Assembly: GCA_002280555.1 (NCBI GenBank)
Contig: NCEE01000006.1
Coordinates: 1 to 64,000, forward strand
Origin: Sphingomonas sp. 32-62-10
GTDB taxonomy: Bacteria; Pseudomonadota; Alphaproteobacteria; Sphingomonadales; Sphingomonadaceae
Reading direction: 5' to 3'
DNA length: 64,000 nucleotides
Shown: piece by piece, positions 17,662 to 26,270 of the stretch
Position numbering within the stretch: position 1 is the stretch's first letter
How the letters are laid out: the number at the start of each line of letters is the position of its first letter
Translations under genes and position numbers: made by a program
Notes under the pieces: generated by a model
What the model was told of the DNA's origin: nothing
The model's database searches: none
What the model saw: only the letters and a program-made list of their open reading frames with translations

Positions 17662-18888
17662 TCAGCGCCCCTTGCCCGGCTTCGCGGCATCGGGTGACAG
17701 ATCAAGCATCTCGATCTGGGCTTCGGGTTCGCGCACGCGGATGCGCGATCCGGTGTTGGTCGTCCACCGCGAGGTATAGGTGTAACGTTCGATGCGGAAG
17801 ACGCCCGGATCGCCTTGTTCAAGCGCGATCGGCGCATAACGGCGGCCGTTGATCGCGGCGATAATTGGCGGCGTCCATCGGCCATTGAATTTCTCGCTGG
17901 CCCGCAAGATGCCAGTGTCGGTTACCTTGCCTTCGGGCGATACCCAGAAACCGATATCGACCCATTGGTCCTCGAAATTCTGGACCGCGAGCTTGCTGAG
18001 CGCTGAATTGGTGCCGAACGACGTATCGACACCACCTCGGCCGCTCGAAAAGCGTTCGATCGGCGGGGCATAAAGCAGGGTTGGTGTCTTGTCGGGCGAC
18101 TGCGCCTGGTAGCTCGCGATCAGTGTATCGACAGCGCGGGGATCGCCATTCTTGAAATCCAGCCGCGCTTTGATCACCCGGCCGGCATTGACGAAAATGG
18201 CAAGCTTTGGATCATTGTTATTGATCAGCGCCTCCAGCGCGCGCTTCGCGGCCAGGCGATAGGTACCGCGATCGGTCTCCGCCAACGTGGCATACATCGC
18301 TGCTATACGCAGCAGCCCATATCCCTCGATCGTTGGCAGGCCGAGTTCCTTGCCGCGCCGTGCGACGGCGCGATATTCCTGCTCGGCGCCCTCAATCCGC
18401 CCGAACCGGGCCAGCATATCGGCAACTTCGATCCGCGCGCCAAGCACGCGAGGGTGATCATCCGGCAGGCCCGCCTTCAGCGCGCTCAGCGCATCAAGCG
18501 CACCGATGCGATAGGCTTCCCCTTCCCCCAAATGCGCCGCAATGCGCGAATTTGCCCGCAGCAAATTGGCCACTTCGACCGGGAAGGTTTTGCTGAACCG
18601 CTGATTGCGCCCACGCGATTGCAGCAGGGTGCGCCGCGCGCTCTGGTAATCGCCGGCAACGAACTGGTTCTCGGCATGGCGGAGCGTGGCGGCAATATCC
18701 TTGTCAGGCGGACATTTGTTGACGATGCAGTCCTGCAACCGCCGTGCGGAATCAGCCAAGCTCTCGCCAAAAACAACGATTGGGGCGGCGTTTTCGGCTT
18801 CAGTGGTCGCCTTGGTCCGTGCGGCGTCCTGCCCCTCGGCTGGCGGGGCGGGCGACATCGCCAACAGGGCAAGGGCGATCTGCAGCAT
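17662..18888 (-). CDS. Secreted TonB-C-like protein, paralogue 3 of a tandem triplet
   Basis: 408 residues and the most diverged of the three. The signal peptide is MLQIALALLAMSPAPPAEGQ. It keeps PIVVFGESLADSARRL, the Cys pair (CIVNKC), AENQFVAGDYQSARRTLL, LRANSRIAAHLGEGEA and LKAGLPDDHPRVLGAR, then DQWVDIGFWVSPEGKVTDTG and INGRRYAPIALEQGDPGVFR. As first gene of the set it probably carries the promoter, but the 165 bases after it leave room for a second one. The conserved C-terminal YTYTSRW and RIR blocks in all three suggest a shared binding surface. Function unknown. Confidence 0.8.
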   Translation of the reverse strand: MLQIALALLAMSPAPPAEGQDAARTKATTEAENAAPIVVFGESLADSARRLQDCIVNKCPPDKDIAATLRHAENQFVAGDYQSARRTLLQSRGRNQRFSKTFPVEVANLLRANSRIAAHLGEGEAYRIGALDALSALKAGLPDDHPRVLGARIEVADMLARFGRIEGAEQEYRAVARRGKELGLPTIEGYGLLRIAAMYATLAETDRGTYRLAAKRALEALINNNDPKLAIFVNAGRVIKARLDFKNGDPRAVDTLIASYQAQSPDKTPTLLYAPPIERFSSGRGGVDTSFGTNSALSKLAVQNFEDQWVDIGFWVSPEGKVTDTGILRASEKFNGRWTPPIIAAINGRRYAPIALEQGDPGVFRIERYTYTSRWTTNTGSRIRVREPEAQIEMLDLSPDAAKPGKGR

Positions 18889-19024
18889 TCAACTACCTTT
18901 CAGAATTAGCACAAATAAATATCACTGATTGCAGGTGGGCGAAAGGTGTCGCCCCTGCCGATCGCGTATCGAAGTGTTGCCCGAACAGGCGCTGAACGCG
19001 CTGCGCGGCGATGCCGTTTCAGCT

Positions 19025-20374
19025 TTATGGCGCTGGCAAGGCCAGTTCGGCGGCCTTGCTGATCAACCCGGCGAACCGGCCCTGCCCAACGTCCTGCGCC
19101 GGATCGTTCCAGCTTCCCACCACGGCATACCACTCACCATTTCTGGCCTGGAGGAGTAGCGCCATCGTCATCACGCCGGGTTCGGAGCCGCCTTTGTAGC
19201 CGACAAATTGCCATTTCGACGCAACCATCGGCGGAATACCGCTGTTCTTTGACAGGATGGTGCGAGCATCGGCCCCCTTGGGGCCTTCGGTGTTTCGGCG
19301 CACCCAATCCATCACGCGGACCAGATCATTTGCGCTTTCGAACCATTCGAGCCGATCGATCAGGATTGGCTTTCCGTCCTTGAACAGGGCCGGGTCCATG
19401 GCGGAAAATGGCGTTGCAGCGATTTCGCTATCGAGCATGGCGCGCCGTCCTGCCTCGTTCAGCGACAGATATCGTGCGGCGAGCGCGCCTTTGCCGACGC
19501 CCTTCAGCTTGAAAAATTCAGCCGTGCCCAGAAAAGGGCGGTTGCGTGCGGGATTCTTGATCCCGATGACCGGCATCATCGCCTCGACCTTTTTGCGACC
19601 GAGTGCCGTGAGCAGAATGTCCGTCGCGCTGTTGTCGCTAATGGAGATCATTTGCGTCGCAAGCTCACGCAGCGTTACCGTCGTGCCCGCCGGTTTTTGG
19701 GTATAGCCGCCGCCGGGCAGCTCCTTGCCGTCGAGCGTGATCACATCATCCCATTTGCGCTCGCCTGCATTGGTGGCGCGGACCAGTTCGGACAGGATGA
19801 CCAGCTTGAACGCAGAACCAATCGCCAACGGGGTATCGCCATTATGCTGGAAAACCGGCTGCGGTGCCTTGTCGCCCAGTTTGGCAAGTACGAACCCCGT
19901 CTGACCGGGCAGGCTCTTGATGGTCGTCACGACCGCATCGAGAGTGCTTTCACGCACGGTGCTACCAAGGATGCGAAGGCCGATCACTTGGTGCGGTGCG
20001 GCTTGATCGACGGTGATGCCGATTGTCGCAATCACATCGCGATACTGCATCGTCACCAGGCCTGACCATGCCGTCCGTGCCTCGAACCCCTCGATACCGA
20101 TCAAAGGCCCGTTTGCGGCCAGCAATTGGGCATTGACTTGATCAAAGGTCGCCTTGGGAATCTGCGTACGAAAAGCGGCGGCGAAATAGGCGTCATAATC
20201 ACCTTTGCCCGATAGAATATCAGTAAGCCCATCGACGCGCGTGCGCAGTTCTGGAGCTGCTTCGATCGGGGTTGGGGAGGGCGCGGTAGGCGAGGGCGGT
20301 GGGGGTGCGGATGTTTGGGCTATGGCCTGCGATGAAAAGGCAATCGCCGCCATCAAAGTCATCATGTAACGCAT
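19025..20374 (-). CDS. Two-domain serine hydrolase, class A beta-lactamase/PBP fold
   Basis: 449 residues from the ATG with GGGGAGGG upstream. Signal peptide MRYMMTLMAAIAFSSQAIAQ, then a Pro-rich linker. Residues about 40-150 form a separate alpha/beta domain with no recognised motif. The C-terminal domain has the penicillin-recognising set: SAFK (S-x-x-K), SDN in ISISDNSATD, and YKGGSEPG in the KTG position. No clear E166 motif of true class A beta-lactamases is found. A small domain ahead of a lactamase fold recalls the Orf12/LpqF-like group. It probably acts on a peptide or ester in the periplasm; hydrolysis of antibiotics cannot be inferred. Confidence 0.82.
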   Translation of the reverse strand: MRYMMTLMAAIAFSSQAIAQTSAPPPPSPTAPSPTPIEAAPELRTRVDGLTDILSGKGDYDAYFAAAFRTQIPKATFDQVNAQLLAANGPLIGIEGFEARTAWSGLVTMQYRDVIATIGITVDQAAPHQVIGLRILGSTVRESTLDAVVTTIKSLPGQTGFVLAKLGDKAPQPVFQHNGDTPLAIGSAFKLVILSELVRATNAGERKWDDVITLDGKELPGGGYTQKPAGTTVTLRELATQMISISDNSATDILLTALGRKKVEAMMPVIGIKNPARNRPFLGTAEFFKLKGVGKGALAARYLSLNEAGRRAMLDSEIAATPFSAMDPALFKDGKPILIDRLEWFESANDLVRVMDWVRRNTEGPKGADARTILSKNSGIPPMVASKWQFVGYKGGSEPGVMTMALLLQARNGEWYAVVGSWNDPAQDVGQGRFAGLISKAAELALPAP

Positions 20375-20443
20375 GAAAAACCCTCCCCGGTGTTGATCAC
20401 ACCCTATACCGATCGCCCGGGCGTTCAACGCGCGCGATCATGA

Positions 20444-22426
20444 TCATGCGTCGATCGCGTCTTCATCGACCCGAGCTGCGTTTTCCTGGATGAAAGCAAA
20501 ACGGTGGGCAGGGTTGTTGCCCATCAGCCGGTCGACCAGATCCTTCACGCCTGCGCGCTCCTCATACTCCTGGGGCAGGGTGATGCGGATCATCTGCCGG
20601 GTTTTAGGGTCCATGGTCGTTTCGCGCAGCTGCATCGGGTTCATCTCGCCGAGGCCCTTGAAGCGCGAAACATCGACATTCTTGCCCTTGAACGGCCCGG
20701 CCTCGATTTCGGCGCGGTGCGCATCGTCCATCGCATAGAGTGACTTGGCGCCCACCGTCAGCCGGTAGAGCGGCGGCTGAGCGAGATACAAATGCCCGCG
20801 GCGAACCAGTTCCGGCATCTCCTGAAAAAAGAACGTCATCAGCAGGGTCGCGATATGCGCGCCGTCGACATCGGCGTCGGTCATGATGACGATGCGTTCG
20901 TAGCGCAGATTATCGGGCACGCAGTCCTTGCGAGTGCCGCAGCCTAGCGCCTGGATCAGATCGGCGATCTCCGAATTCGCGCCGATTTTGGCAGCGGTGG
21001 CGGATGCTACGTTCAATATCTTGCCACGGATCGGCAGGATCGCCTGGGTCTTTCGATCACGCGCCTGCTTGGCCGAGCCGCCCGCGCTGTCGCCCTCAAC
21101 GATGAAGATTTCGGTGCCTTTGGGATCGTCGGATGAGCAGTCAGTCAACTTGCCAGGGAGTCTGAGCTTTCGGGCCGACGTTGCTGTCTTGCGCTTCACC
21201 TCGCGCTCGGCCTTGCGGGCGAGCCGTTCTTCCATGCGCTCGATCACATAGGAAAGCAGCGCCTTGCCGCGTTCGGTATTATTGCTCAGGAAATGGTCGA
21301 AATGGTCGCGCACCGCCTTTTCCACCAGGATCGCGGCATCTGGTGAGGTGAGGCGGTCCTTGGTCTGGCTCTGGAATTGTGGTTCGCGGATGAACACGCT
21401 CAGCATCAGTTCGCTGCCGGTCATGATATCCTCGGCGGTGATCTCCTTGGCCTTTTTCTGGCCGACCAGTTCACCATATCCGCGAATGCCCTTGACGAGC
21501 GCGGCGCGTAACCCGGCCTCATGCGTGCCGCCATCGGGCGTGGGGATGGTGTTGCAATACCAGCTATAGCTGCCGTCGCTCCATAACGGCCAAGATACTG
21601 CCCATTCGACGCGGCCTTGCTGTTCGCCCGGAAAATTCTGGGTGCCCGCGAAGAAATCGGCGGTTGCGCATTCACGGGTGGCGATCTGTTCGCGCAAGTG
21701 ATCAGCCAGCCCGCCGGGAAACTGGAACACCGCCTCGACCGGCGTCTCATCAGTGATCAATTCGGCGGCGCATTTCCAACGAATTTCTACGCCCGCAAAC
21801 AGATAGGCCTTGGATCGTGCCAGCTTGTGCAGCCGCGCAGGCTTGAAATGCAGTTCGGGGCCAAAAATCTGCTCGTCGGGAACAAAGCTGACGGAAGTGC
21901 CGCGCCGATTGGGTGCCGATCCGACATGCTCGAGCGGCCCCATCGTGATCCCACGCGAAAAGCGCTGGCGATAGAGTTCCTTATTGCGCGCGACCTCAAC
22001 AACGGTATCCGACGACAGCGCGTTGACGACACTGACGCCCACACCGTGCAGGCCGCCGCTGGTTGCATAGGCCTTGCCATCGAACTTGCCGCCTGAATGG
22101 AGCGTGGAGAGGATCACCTCAAGCGCGCTTTTGTCCGGAAATTTGGGGTGTGGGTCGACGGGGATGCCGCGGCCATTGTCGATAATCGTCAGCCGATTGC
22201 CCGGCTCCAGACTGATTTCGATTCGCGTCGCATGCCCCGCGACCGCTTCGTCCATGGCATTGTCGAGCACCTCGGCGGCGAGGTGGTGAAGCGCTCGCTC
22301 ATCGGTGCCGCCGACATACATGCCGGGACGGCGACGGACTGGCTCGAGCCCTTCCAGCACTTCAATCGAGGAGGCGTTGTAATCAGTGGAATTTTTTGGC
22401 GCATTGGCGAACAGATCATCGGACAT
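20444..22426 (-). CDS. parE: DNA topoisomerase IV subunit B
   Basis: 660 residues. The N-terminal GHKL ATPase opens with IEVLEGLEPVRRRPGMYVGG and contains EVLDNAMDEA and DNGRGIPV (83-90). The TOPRIM domain holds IVEGDSAGGSAKQARDRKTQ and MTDADVDGAHI, and the C-terminus RYKGLGEM-like motif is FKGLGEMNPMQL. The length and the absence of the long GyrB insert place it with ParE rather than GyrB. With ParC it decatenates daughter chromosomes. Confidence 0.96.
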   Translation of the reverse strand: MSDDLFANAPKNSTDYNASSIEVLEGLEPVRRRPGMYVGGTDERALHHLAAEVLDNAMDEAVAGHATRIEISLEPGNRLTIIDNGRGIPVDPHPKFPDKSALEVILSTLHSGGKFDGKAYATSGGLHGVGVSVVNALSSDTVVEVARNKELYRQRFSRGITMGPLEHVGSAPNRRGTSVSFVPDEQIFGPELHFKPARLHKLARSKAYLFAGVEIRWKCAAELITDETPVEAVFQFPGGLADHLREQIATRECATADFFAGTQNFPGEQQGRVEWAVSWPLWSDGSYSWYCNTIPTPDGGTHEAGLRAALVKGIRGYGELVGQKKAKEITAEDIMTGSELMLSVFIREPQFQSQTKDRLTSPDAAILVEKAVRDHFDHFLSNNTERGKALLSYVIERMEERLARKAEREVKRKTATSARKLRLPGKLTDCSSDDPKGTEIFIVEGDSAGGSAKQARDRKTQAILPIRGKILNVASATAAKIGANSEIADLIQALGCGTRKDCVPDNLRYERIVIMTDADVDGAHIATLLMTFFFQEMPELVRRGHLYLAQPPLYRLTVGAKSLYAMDDAHRAEIEAGPFKGKNVDVSRFKGLGEMNPMQLRETTMDPKTRQMIRITLPQEYEERAGVKDLVDRLMGNNPAHRFAFIQENAARVDEDAIDA

Positions 22427-22587
22427 CGCGTGGCTATACCGCCGGAGACGATCAGGTGGAAGCGATCCAAAGCTGATTTACAGTGTGACCTGTTTGCAAC
22501 AGTCGTGCAGATTTGTTACGGCGGATGCATACAAATGCCGCTTTATTCGTCATTAGGCCCGTCATCCTAACGCATGGAGCCCCCATT

Positions 22588-23432
22588 ATGCGCCTCAATA
22601 CCGCCTTAATACCCTTCTCGCCCTTTCGACCGGCCTTGCTGCCCTTGCCTTCGCAACGCCTGCCGCTGCGCAGTCTGACGACGCGCCGTTCAACGGCCTG
22701 TATGTCGGTGCGACGCTTGGCTTCGATATTCAGCCAAACGATGTTGGTGAATCGATTTCGTTCGATCGCAACCTGGATGGTCGCTTCGGTGACACGCTGA
22801 CCACCACCACTGGCGTCAACGCTTTCTCGACCGGTTTCTGCAATGGCCAGGCACGCGCTGCGACCCAGACGCCGCTGGGTTGCCGCAACGATCGTGACTC
22901 GGTCAGCTATTCGGGTCGCATCGGTTATGACCGTCAGTATGGCCATGTCGTCATCGGCGTCGTCGGTGAATTTGGTGATAGCCAGATCCGTGACTCGGTC
23001 GCCGCGTTCAGCATCACGCCCGCCCAGTACACGATGAACCGCGAGATCAATTTCACCGCTGGCCTGCGCGTCCGTGGTGGTTATGCCATGAACAACACGC
23101 TGTTTTACGCAACCGGCGGCGGTGCTTATGCGCGCGTGAACAACTATTTCCGCACCTCCAACACCGTCAACGGCTTTGCCAGCAACGGCGACAGCAACGC
23201 CTATGGCTTCTCGGCCGGCGGTGGCGTTGAGCAGAAGGTGTCGAAGAATGTTTCGATCGGCCTGGAATATCTTTTCACGCGCCTGCAGGACGATGATTAT
23301 CGCGTCCGCGTCTCGGGTGGTCCTGCAACCAGCCCGTTCACGCTCGGCGGCGCCGGCGGCACGGACTTCCGTCGTTCGTACGAAAAGTTCCGTTACAGCT
23401 CGCTGCGCGCGACGGTGGCGTATCGCTTCTGA
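22588..23432 (+). pseudogene. Outer-membrane beta-barrel protein gene with a 1-base frameshift in its signal peptide
   Basis: The ATG at 22588, with GGAG upstream, starts MRLNTAL, but after about seven codons the coding frame continues in another phase: read in that phase the DNA gives NTLLALSTGLAALAFATPAAAQ, a normal signal peptide, and then a barrel protein (FNGLYVGATLGFD to C-terminal VAYRF with the terminal Phe of outer-membrane proteins). One extra base near 22606-22610 (TTAATACC in place of TTAAATACC, for example) would restore a protein of about 280 residues. Without it no start codon precedes 23034 in the right frame. Either a true frameshift or a sequencing error in an A run. The mature sequence looks like the porin/OmpA-like sphingomonad barrels. 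Confidence 0.8.
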
Positions 23433-23435
23433 TCC

Positions 23436-23457
23436 CATCAAGGCTAACGCCTTGATG
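23436..23457 (+). other. Perfect 9-bp hairpin after the outer-membrane gene
   Basis: CATCAAGGC and GCCTTGATG form a perfect stem around TAAC, four bases after the stop codon. It has no T tract of its own and precedes the true terminator. It may protect the transcript 3' end. Confidence 0.6.
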
Positions 23458-23463
23458 TCGTGA

Positions 23464-23504
23464 AAAAGGGCGTCGGTGACATCTCGTCACCGGCGCCCTT
23501 TTCG
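23464..23504 (+). terminator. Rho-independent terminator of the outer-membrane protein gene
   Basis: A 17-base arm (starting AAAAGGGCG, ending GGTGAC) pairs with the downstream arm (GTCACC to CCCTTTT) around ATCTC with a single wobble, and ends in a T run. The A/T flanks make it usable from both sides. Confidence 0.88.
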
Positions 23505-23517
23505 TTGTGATGACATG

Positions 23518-23547
23518 AAAAAACGGGGCGCGTGATGAACGCGCCCC
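23518..23547 (-). terminator. Rho-independent terminator of gcrA
   Basis: GGGGCGCGT at 23525-23533 pairs perfectly with ACGCGCCCC at 23539-23547 around GATGA. Read on the minus strand it is followed by six T (23518-23523), as expected after gcrA, which ends 30 bases before. Confidence 0.85.
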
Positions 23548-23578
23548 GCTCTATTTTCAGATCAACTTCGGTGTTGGT

Positions 23579-24271
23579 TCAGCGAACCCGCGGGCCGCCA
23601 AAAGGCAATGGCGGCGGCGGACGGCGATCGCGACGGGGCAGTTGCGCCTGATAGGCATGGCCGCAATGGGCGATGCAATAAGGGAAACCTGGGTTCACCT
23701 TTTCACCGCAAAAATGGAAATCGGGCTCACCGGGATGGCCAAGCGGCCATTTGCATATGCGGTCGTTCAGATCGAGCAGCGTCGTCTTACCTGCCATATC
23801 GGCCGACGGCCGGGCAGGGACGAGGCGACGGGGCGGGGCCGGCGTAATCGGTGCCTGCTGTTCACCCGGTGCCTGGCGCAGAAAGCCGCCGGGGCCAACC
23901 GAGCGCATGATGACAGCCGGGGCCTTTTCAACAACGGGCACGTCCGCATCAACATCAATTACCGGATCGATCTCAACGACTTCTTCGACAGGGGCTGCGG
24001 CAACAGGCGCGGGGCGTGGTGCCGGGGGCGCTTTGGGCGTTGCCATCACCTCAGGCTTTGGCGCTACCGGTTTTGCTGCGACGGGCGCCGCTTTTGTTTC
24101 AGGATCATTGGCCTTCACCGGCGACGGGCGGGCCTGAAGCCCCAGCCGGTGCGCCTTGCCGATCACCGCGTTGCGACTGACCCCGCCGAGCGATTCGGCG
24201 ATCTGGCTCGCGGTCAGCCCCTTTTCCCACATGGTTTTCAGCGTATCGATCCGCTCGTCGGTCCAGCTCAT
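23579..24271 (-). CDS. gcrA: Cell-cycle regulator GcrA
   Basis: 230 residues. The N-terminus MSWTDERIDTLKTMWEKGLTASQIAESLGG-type helix-turn-helix, with SRNAVIGKAHRLGL, is the GcrA DNA-binding domain. A long Pro/Ala-rich linker (about residues 55-140) leads to the C-terminal domain with ICKWPLGHPGEPDFHFCG and YCIAHCGHAYQ. In Caulobacter GcrA binds sigma70 and activates promoters carrying methylated GANTC sites. The linker is longer than in Caulobacter. The gene is divergent from an ABC permease and has its own terminator. Confidence 0.97.
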   Translation of the reverse strand: MSWTDERIDTLKTMWEKGLTASQIAESLGGVSRNAVIGKAHRLGLQARPSPVKANDPETKAAPVAAKPVAPKPEVMATPKAPPAPRPAPVAAAPVEEVVEIDPVIDVDADVPVVEKAPAVIMRSVGPGGFLRQAPGEQQAPITPAPPRRLVPARPSADMAGKTTLLDLNDRICKWPLGHPGEPDFHFCGEKVNPGFPYCIAHCGHAYQAQLPRRDRRPPPPLPFGGPRVR

Positions 24272-24334
24272 TCATAGTCCTTCGTTCAGTTGGCGGGTTG
24301 CGAGCAGCAGCGGCAGCGATTACGCGCCAATGCC

Positions 24335-25186
24335 ATGAGCACCCAGCCCCCTTCCGGCGAAATGCCGTCGGCGATTGCGAACGCCCCCGGCGTTCCGACG
24401 ATTCGAAACGTCAATTGGGGCGGTCTGAGAACGCTCTATATCAAGGAGGTGCGGCGCTTCTTCAAGGTGCAGCTGCAAACGGTTTGGGCGCCGGCTATCA
24501 CGACCTTGCTGTTTCTGGTGATTTTCACGGTCGCGACGGGCGGAAAACGCCCCGTCAATGTCGGCGGCGTCGATGTGCCCTTTGCCGATTTTCTTGCGCC
24601 AGGGCTGATTGTGATGGGGATGCTGCAAAACAGCTTCGCCAATTCAAGCTTTTCGCTGCTGGTGGGCAAGATCCAGGGCACGATCGTCGATTATCTCATG
24701 CCGCCGCTGTCGACCGGCGAATTGCTCGCGGCAATGGTGGGCGGTGCCGTAACGCGGGCATTCTGCGTTGGTGGGGCGGTTTTTCTGGCGATGCAGTTCT
24801 GGCCCGGCGTTCACCTGTTCCCGCAACACCCTTTTGCGATTCTGTGGTTCGGTCTGCTCGGGTCGGTATTCCTCGCGTTTGTCGGTATCTTGACGTCGAT
24901 GTGGGCGGAAAAATTCGATCACGCCGCCGCGGTTCAGAATTTCCTGATCGCGCCGCTGACCCTGCTGTCGGGCACCTTCTATTCGATCGACAAGCTCGCC
25001 CCTGCTTTCCAGGCTTTCAGCTATTTCAACCCGTTCTTTTATATCATTTCCGGGTTCCGATACGGCTTTTTGCTCAACGCCGATTCGAACGTGCTGCTCG
25101 GCGGGATCGTGATTCTGGTGATCGATATCGTGATGGGGCTGATCTGCTATCGGCTGCTGCGGTCAGGTTGGAAGCTTAAGAACTGA
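24335..25186 (+). CDS. ABC-2 type transporter permease
   Basis: 283 residues from the ATG giving MSTQPPSGEM; the frame is open from 24290 but that part runs into the gcrA promoter side. Six hydrophobic segments with the ABC-2 (YadH/NodJ-like) signature LAPGLIVMGMLQNSFANSSFSLLVGK, and FLIAPLTLLSGTFYSIDKLAP, the classic ABC-2 motif around PLTFLSGTFYSI. No ATP-binding partner lies within this window beside it, so the cognate ATPase gene is elsewhere. The substrate may be a lipid or polysaccharide, but that is unknown. Confidence 0.92.
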   Translation: MSTQPPSGEMPSAIANAPGVPTIRNVNWGGLRTLYIKEVRRFFKVQLQTVWAPAITTLLFLVIFTVATGGKRPVNVGGVDVPFADFLAPGLIVMGMLQNSFANSSFSLLVGKIQGTIVDYLMPPLSTGELLAAMVGGAVTRAFCVGGAVFLAMQFWPGVHLFPQHPFAILWFGLLGSVFLAFVGILTSMWAEKFDHAAAVQNFLIAPLTLLSGTFYSIDKLAPAFQAFSYFNPFFYIISGFRYGFLLNADSNVLLGGIVILVIDIVMGLICYRLLRSGWKLKN

Positions 25187-25266
25187 GCTTTTTGACTGCC
25201 AACAAAAACTAGGTTTCAAATCGATACTGATGTCGCTATGCTTCCGGAACAATCGGGGAGATGGCG

Positions 25267-26270
25267 ATGCGCTGGGGTGGCATGATGGGGGTGTTGGCAG
25301 GGTTTTCCCTGCTCGCGGGCTGCACCAAGGCCGAACCCAAACAAGAACCTGCCGCTGCTCCCCCCGCCGTCCGGATCGCCAGCGTCGGCGCTGAACAACA
25401 GGCCGCCACGATTCGCGGGGTCGGCACCGTCTCGCTCCGGCGTGAGGCATCGCTTGGCTTTACGATCGGCAGGGCCAGGTGCTCGCCGCGCTCGACACCA
25501 CGACGGTCGCTGCCGATCTGAATCGCGCCCGCGCCGAACGTGAACGCGCCGCGGCCGAGTTTCGCCGCAGCACCAATTTGATGGCGCAGGGGTGGATCAC
25601 GCGGCCCCGGCTGGAAAATGCCCAGGCATCGCTCCAGGCGGCCGATGCCAGCGTCAGCGCAGCGCGGTTCCAGGCAACCAATGCAACGATCTTGGCGCCC
25701 GGCAGCGGCATCGTCCTCGCGCGCCTTGCCGAACCCGGTCAGGTCGTGGCCGCAGGAACCCCCGTGCTGGTGATCGGCGAAGCGGCGAGCGGCTATGTAC
25801 TGCGCGTGCCGCTGTCGGATCGCGATGCGGCGCGGTTGACTGAGGGCGTGCCGGCCACCGTGACCCTGGCAGCGATGGACAACCAGCCGCTAACGGGTCG
25901 CGTGATCGAGATTGCCGGGCGCGGTGACCGGGCGACCGGTACCTTCGCGGTCGAGATCGCGCTTCCGGCTGATGCGCGGCTCCGCTCGGGCCAGATCGGA
26001 GAGGCGGTGATTACGGCGGCAACCCAAACCCAGACCGCGTTGACGGTACCTGCCGCCGCGATCTTCGCGGCCCGCGCAGGCGAAGGCTTTGTCTATGTCG
26101 TCGACCGGGCCAACAAACGCGTCCGATTGCGGCGTGTAACGATTGCCGATGCGACCGATCGTGGGATTGTGGTGACCGGCGGGCTCAGCCGAGGCGAATT
26201 GATCGCGACCTCGCGGGTCGACCGGCTGAAGGATGGTCAGGTGATCGCGCCGATCGGCGTAGCGCGATGA
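25267..26270 (+). pseudogene. RND efflux periplasmic adaptor, broken by internal deletion and frameshift
   Basis: The 5' part encodes a lipoprotein signal (MGVLAGFSLLAGC, lipobox LAGC) and the start of the barrel/lipoyl domain, up to ASLGFTIG near 25470. The next codons leave the family sequence and stop at 25521. In another phase the DNA from about 25468 resumes RQGQVLAALDTTTVAADL and continues to the end without further damage: hairpin, lipoyl half, barrel and membrane-proximal domain ending DGQVIAPIGV. Some 15-17 residues expected between GFTIG and RQGQ (the GxIxxIxVxEGDxVxxGQ strand) are missing, so about 46-52 bases (3n+1) were lost, perhaps between CGGC repeats. The 26267 pump gene overlaps its end. 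Confidence 0.85.

Noticed and set aside
24298..25179. Second plus-strand ORF over the ABC permease gene
   Set aside because: Frame-shifted reading of the permease with no hydrophobic pattern.
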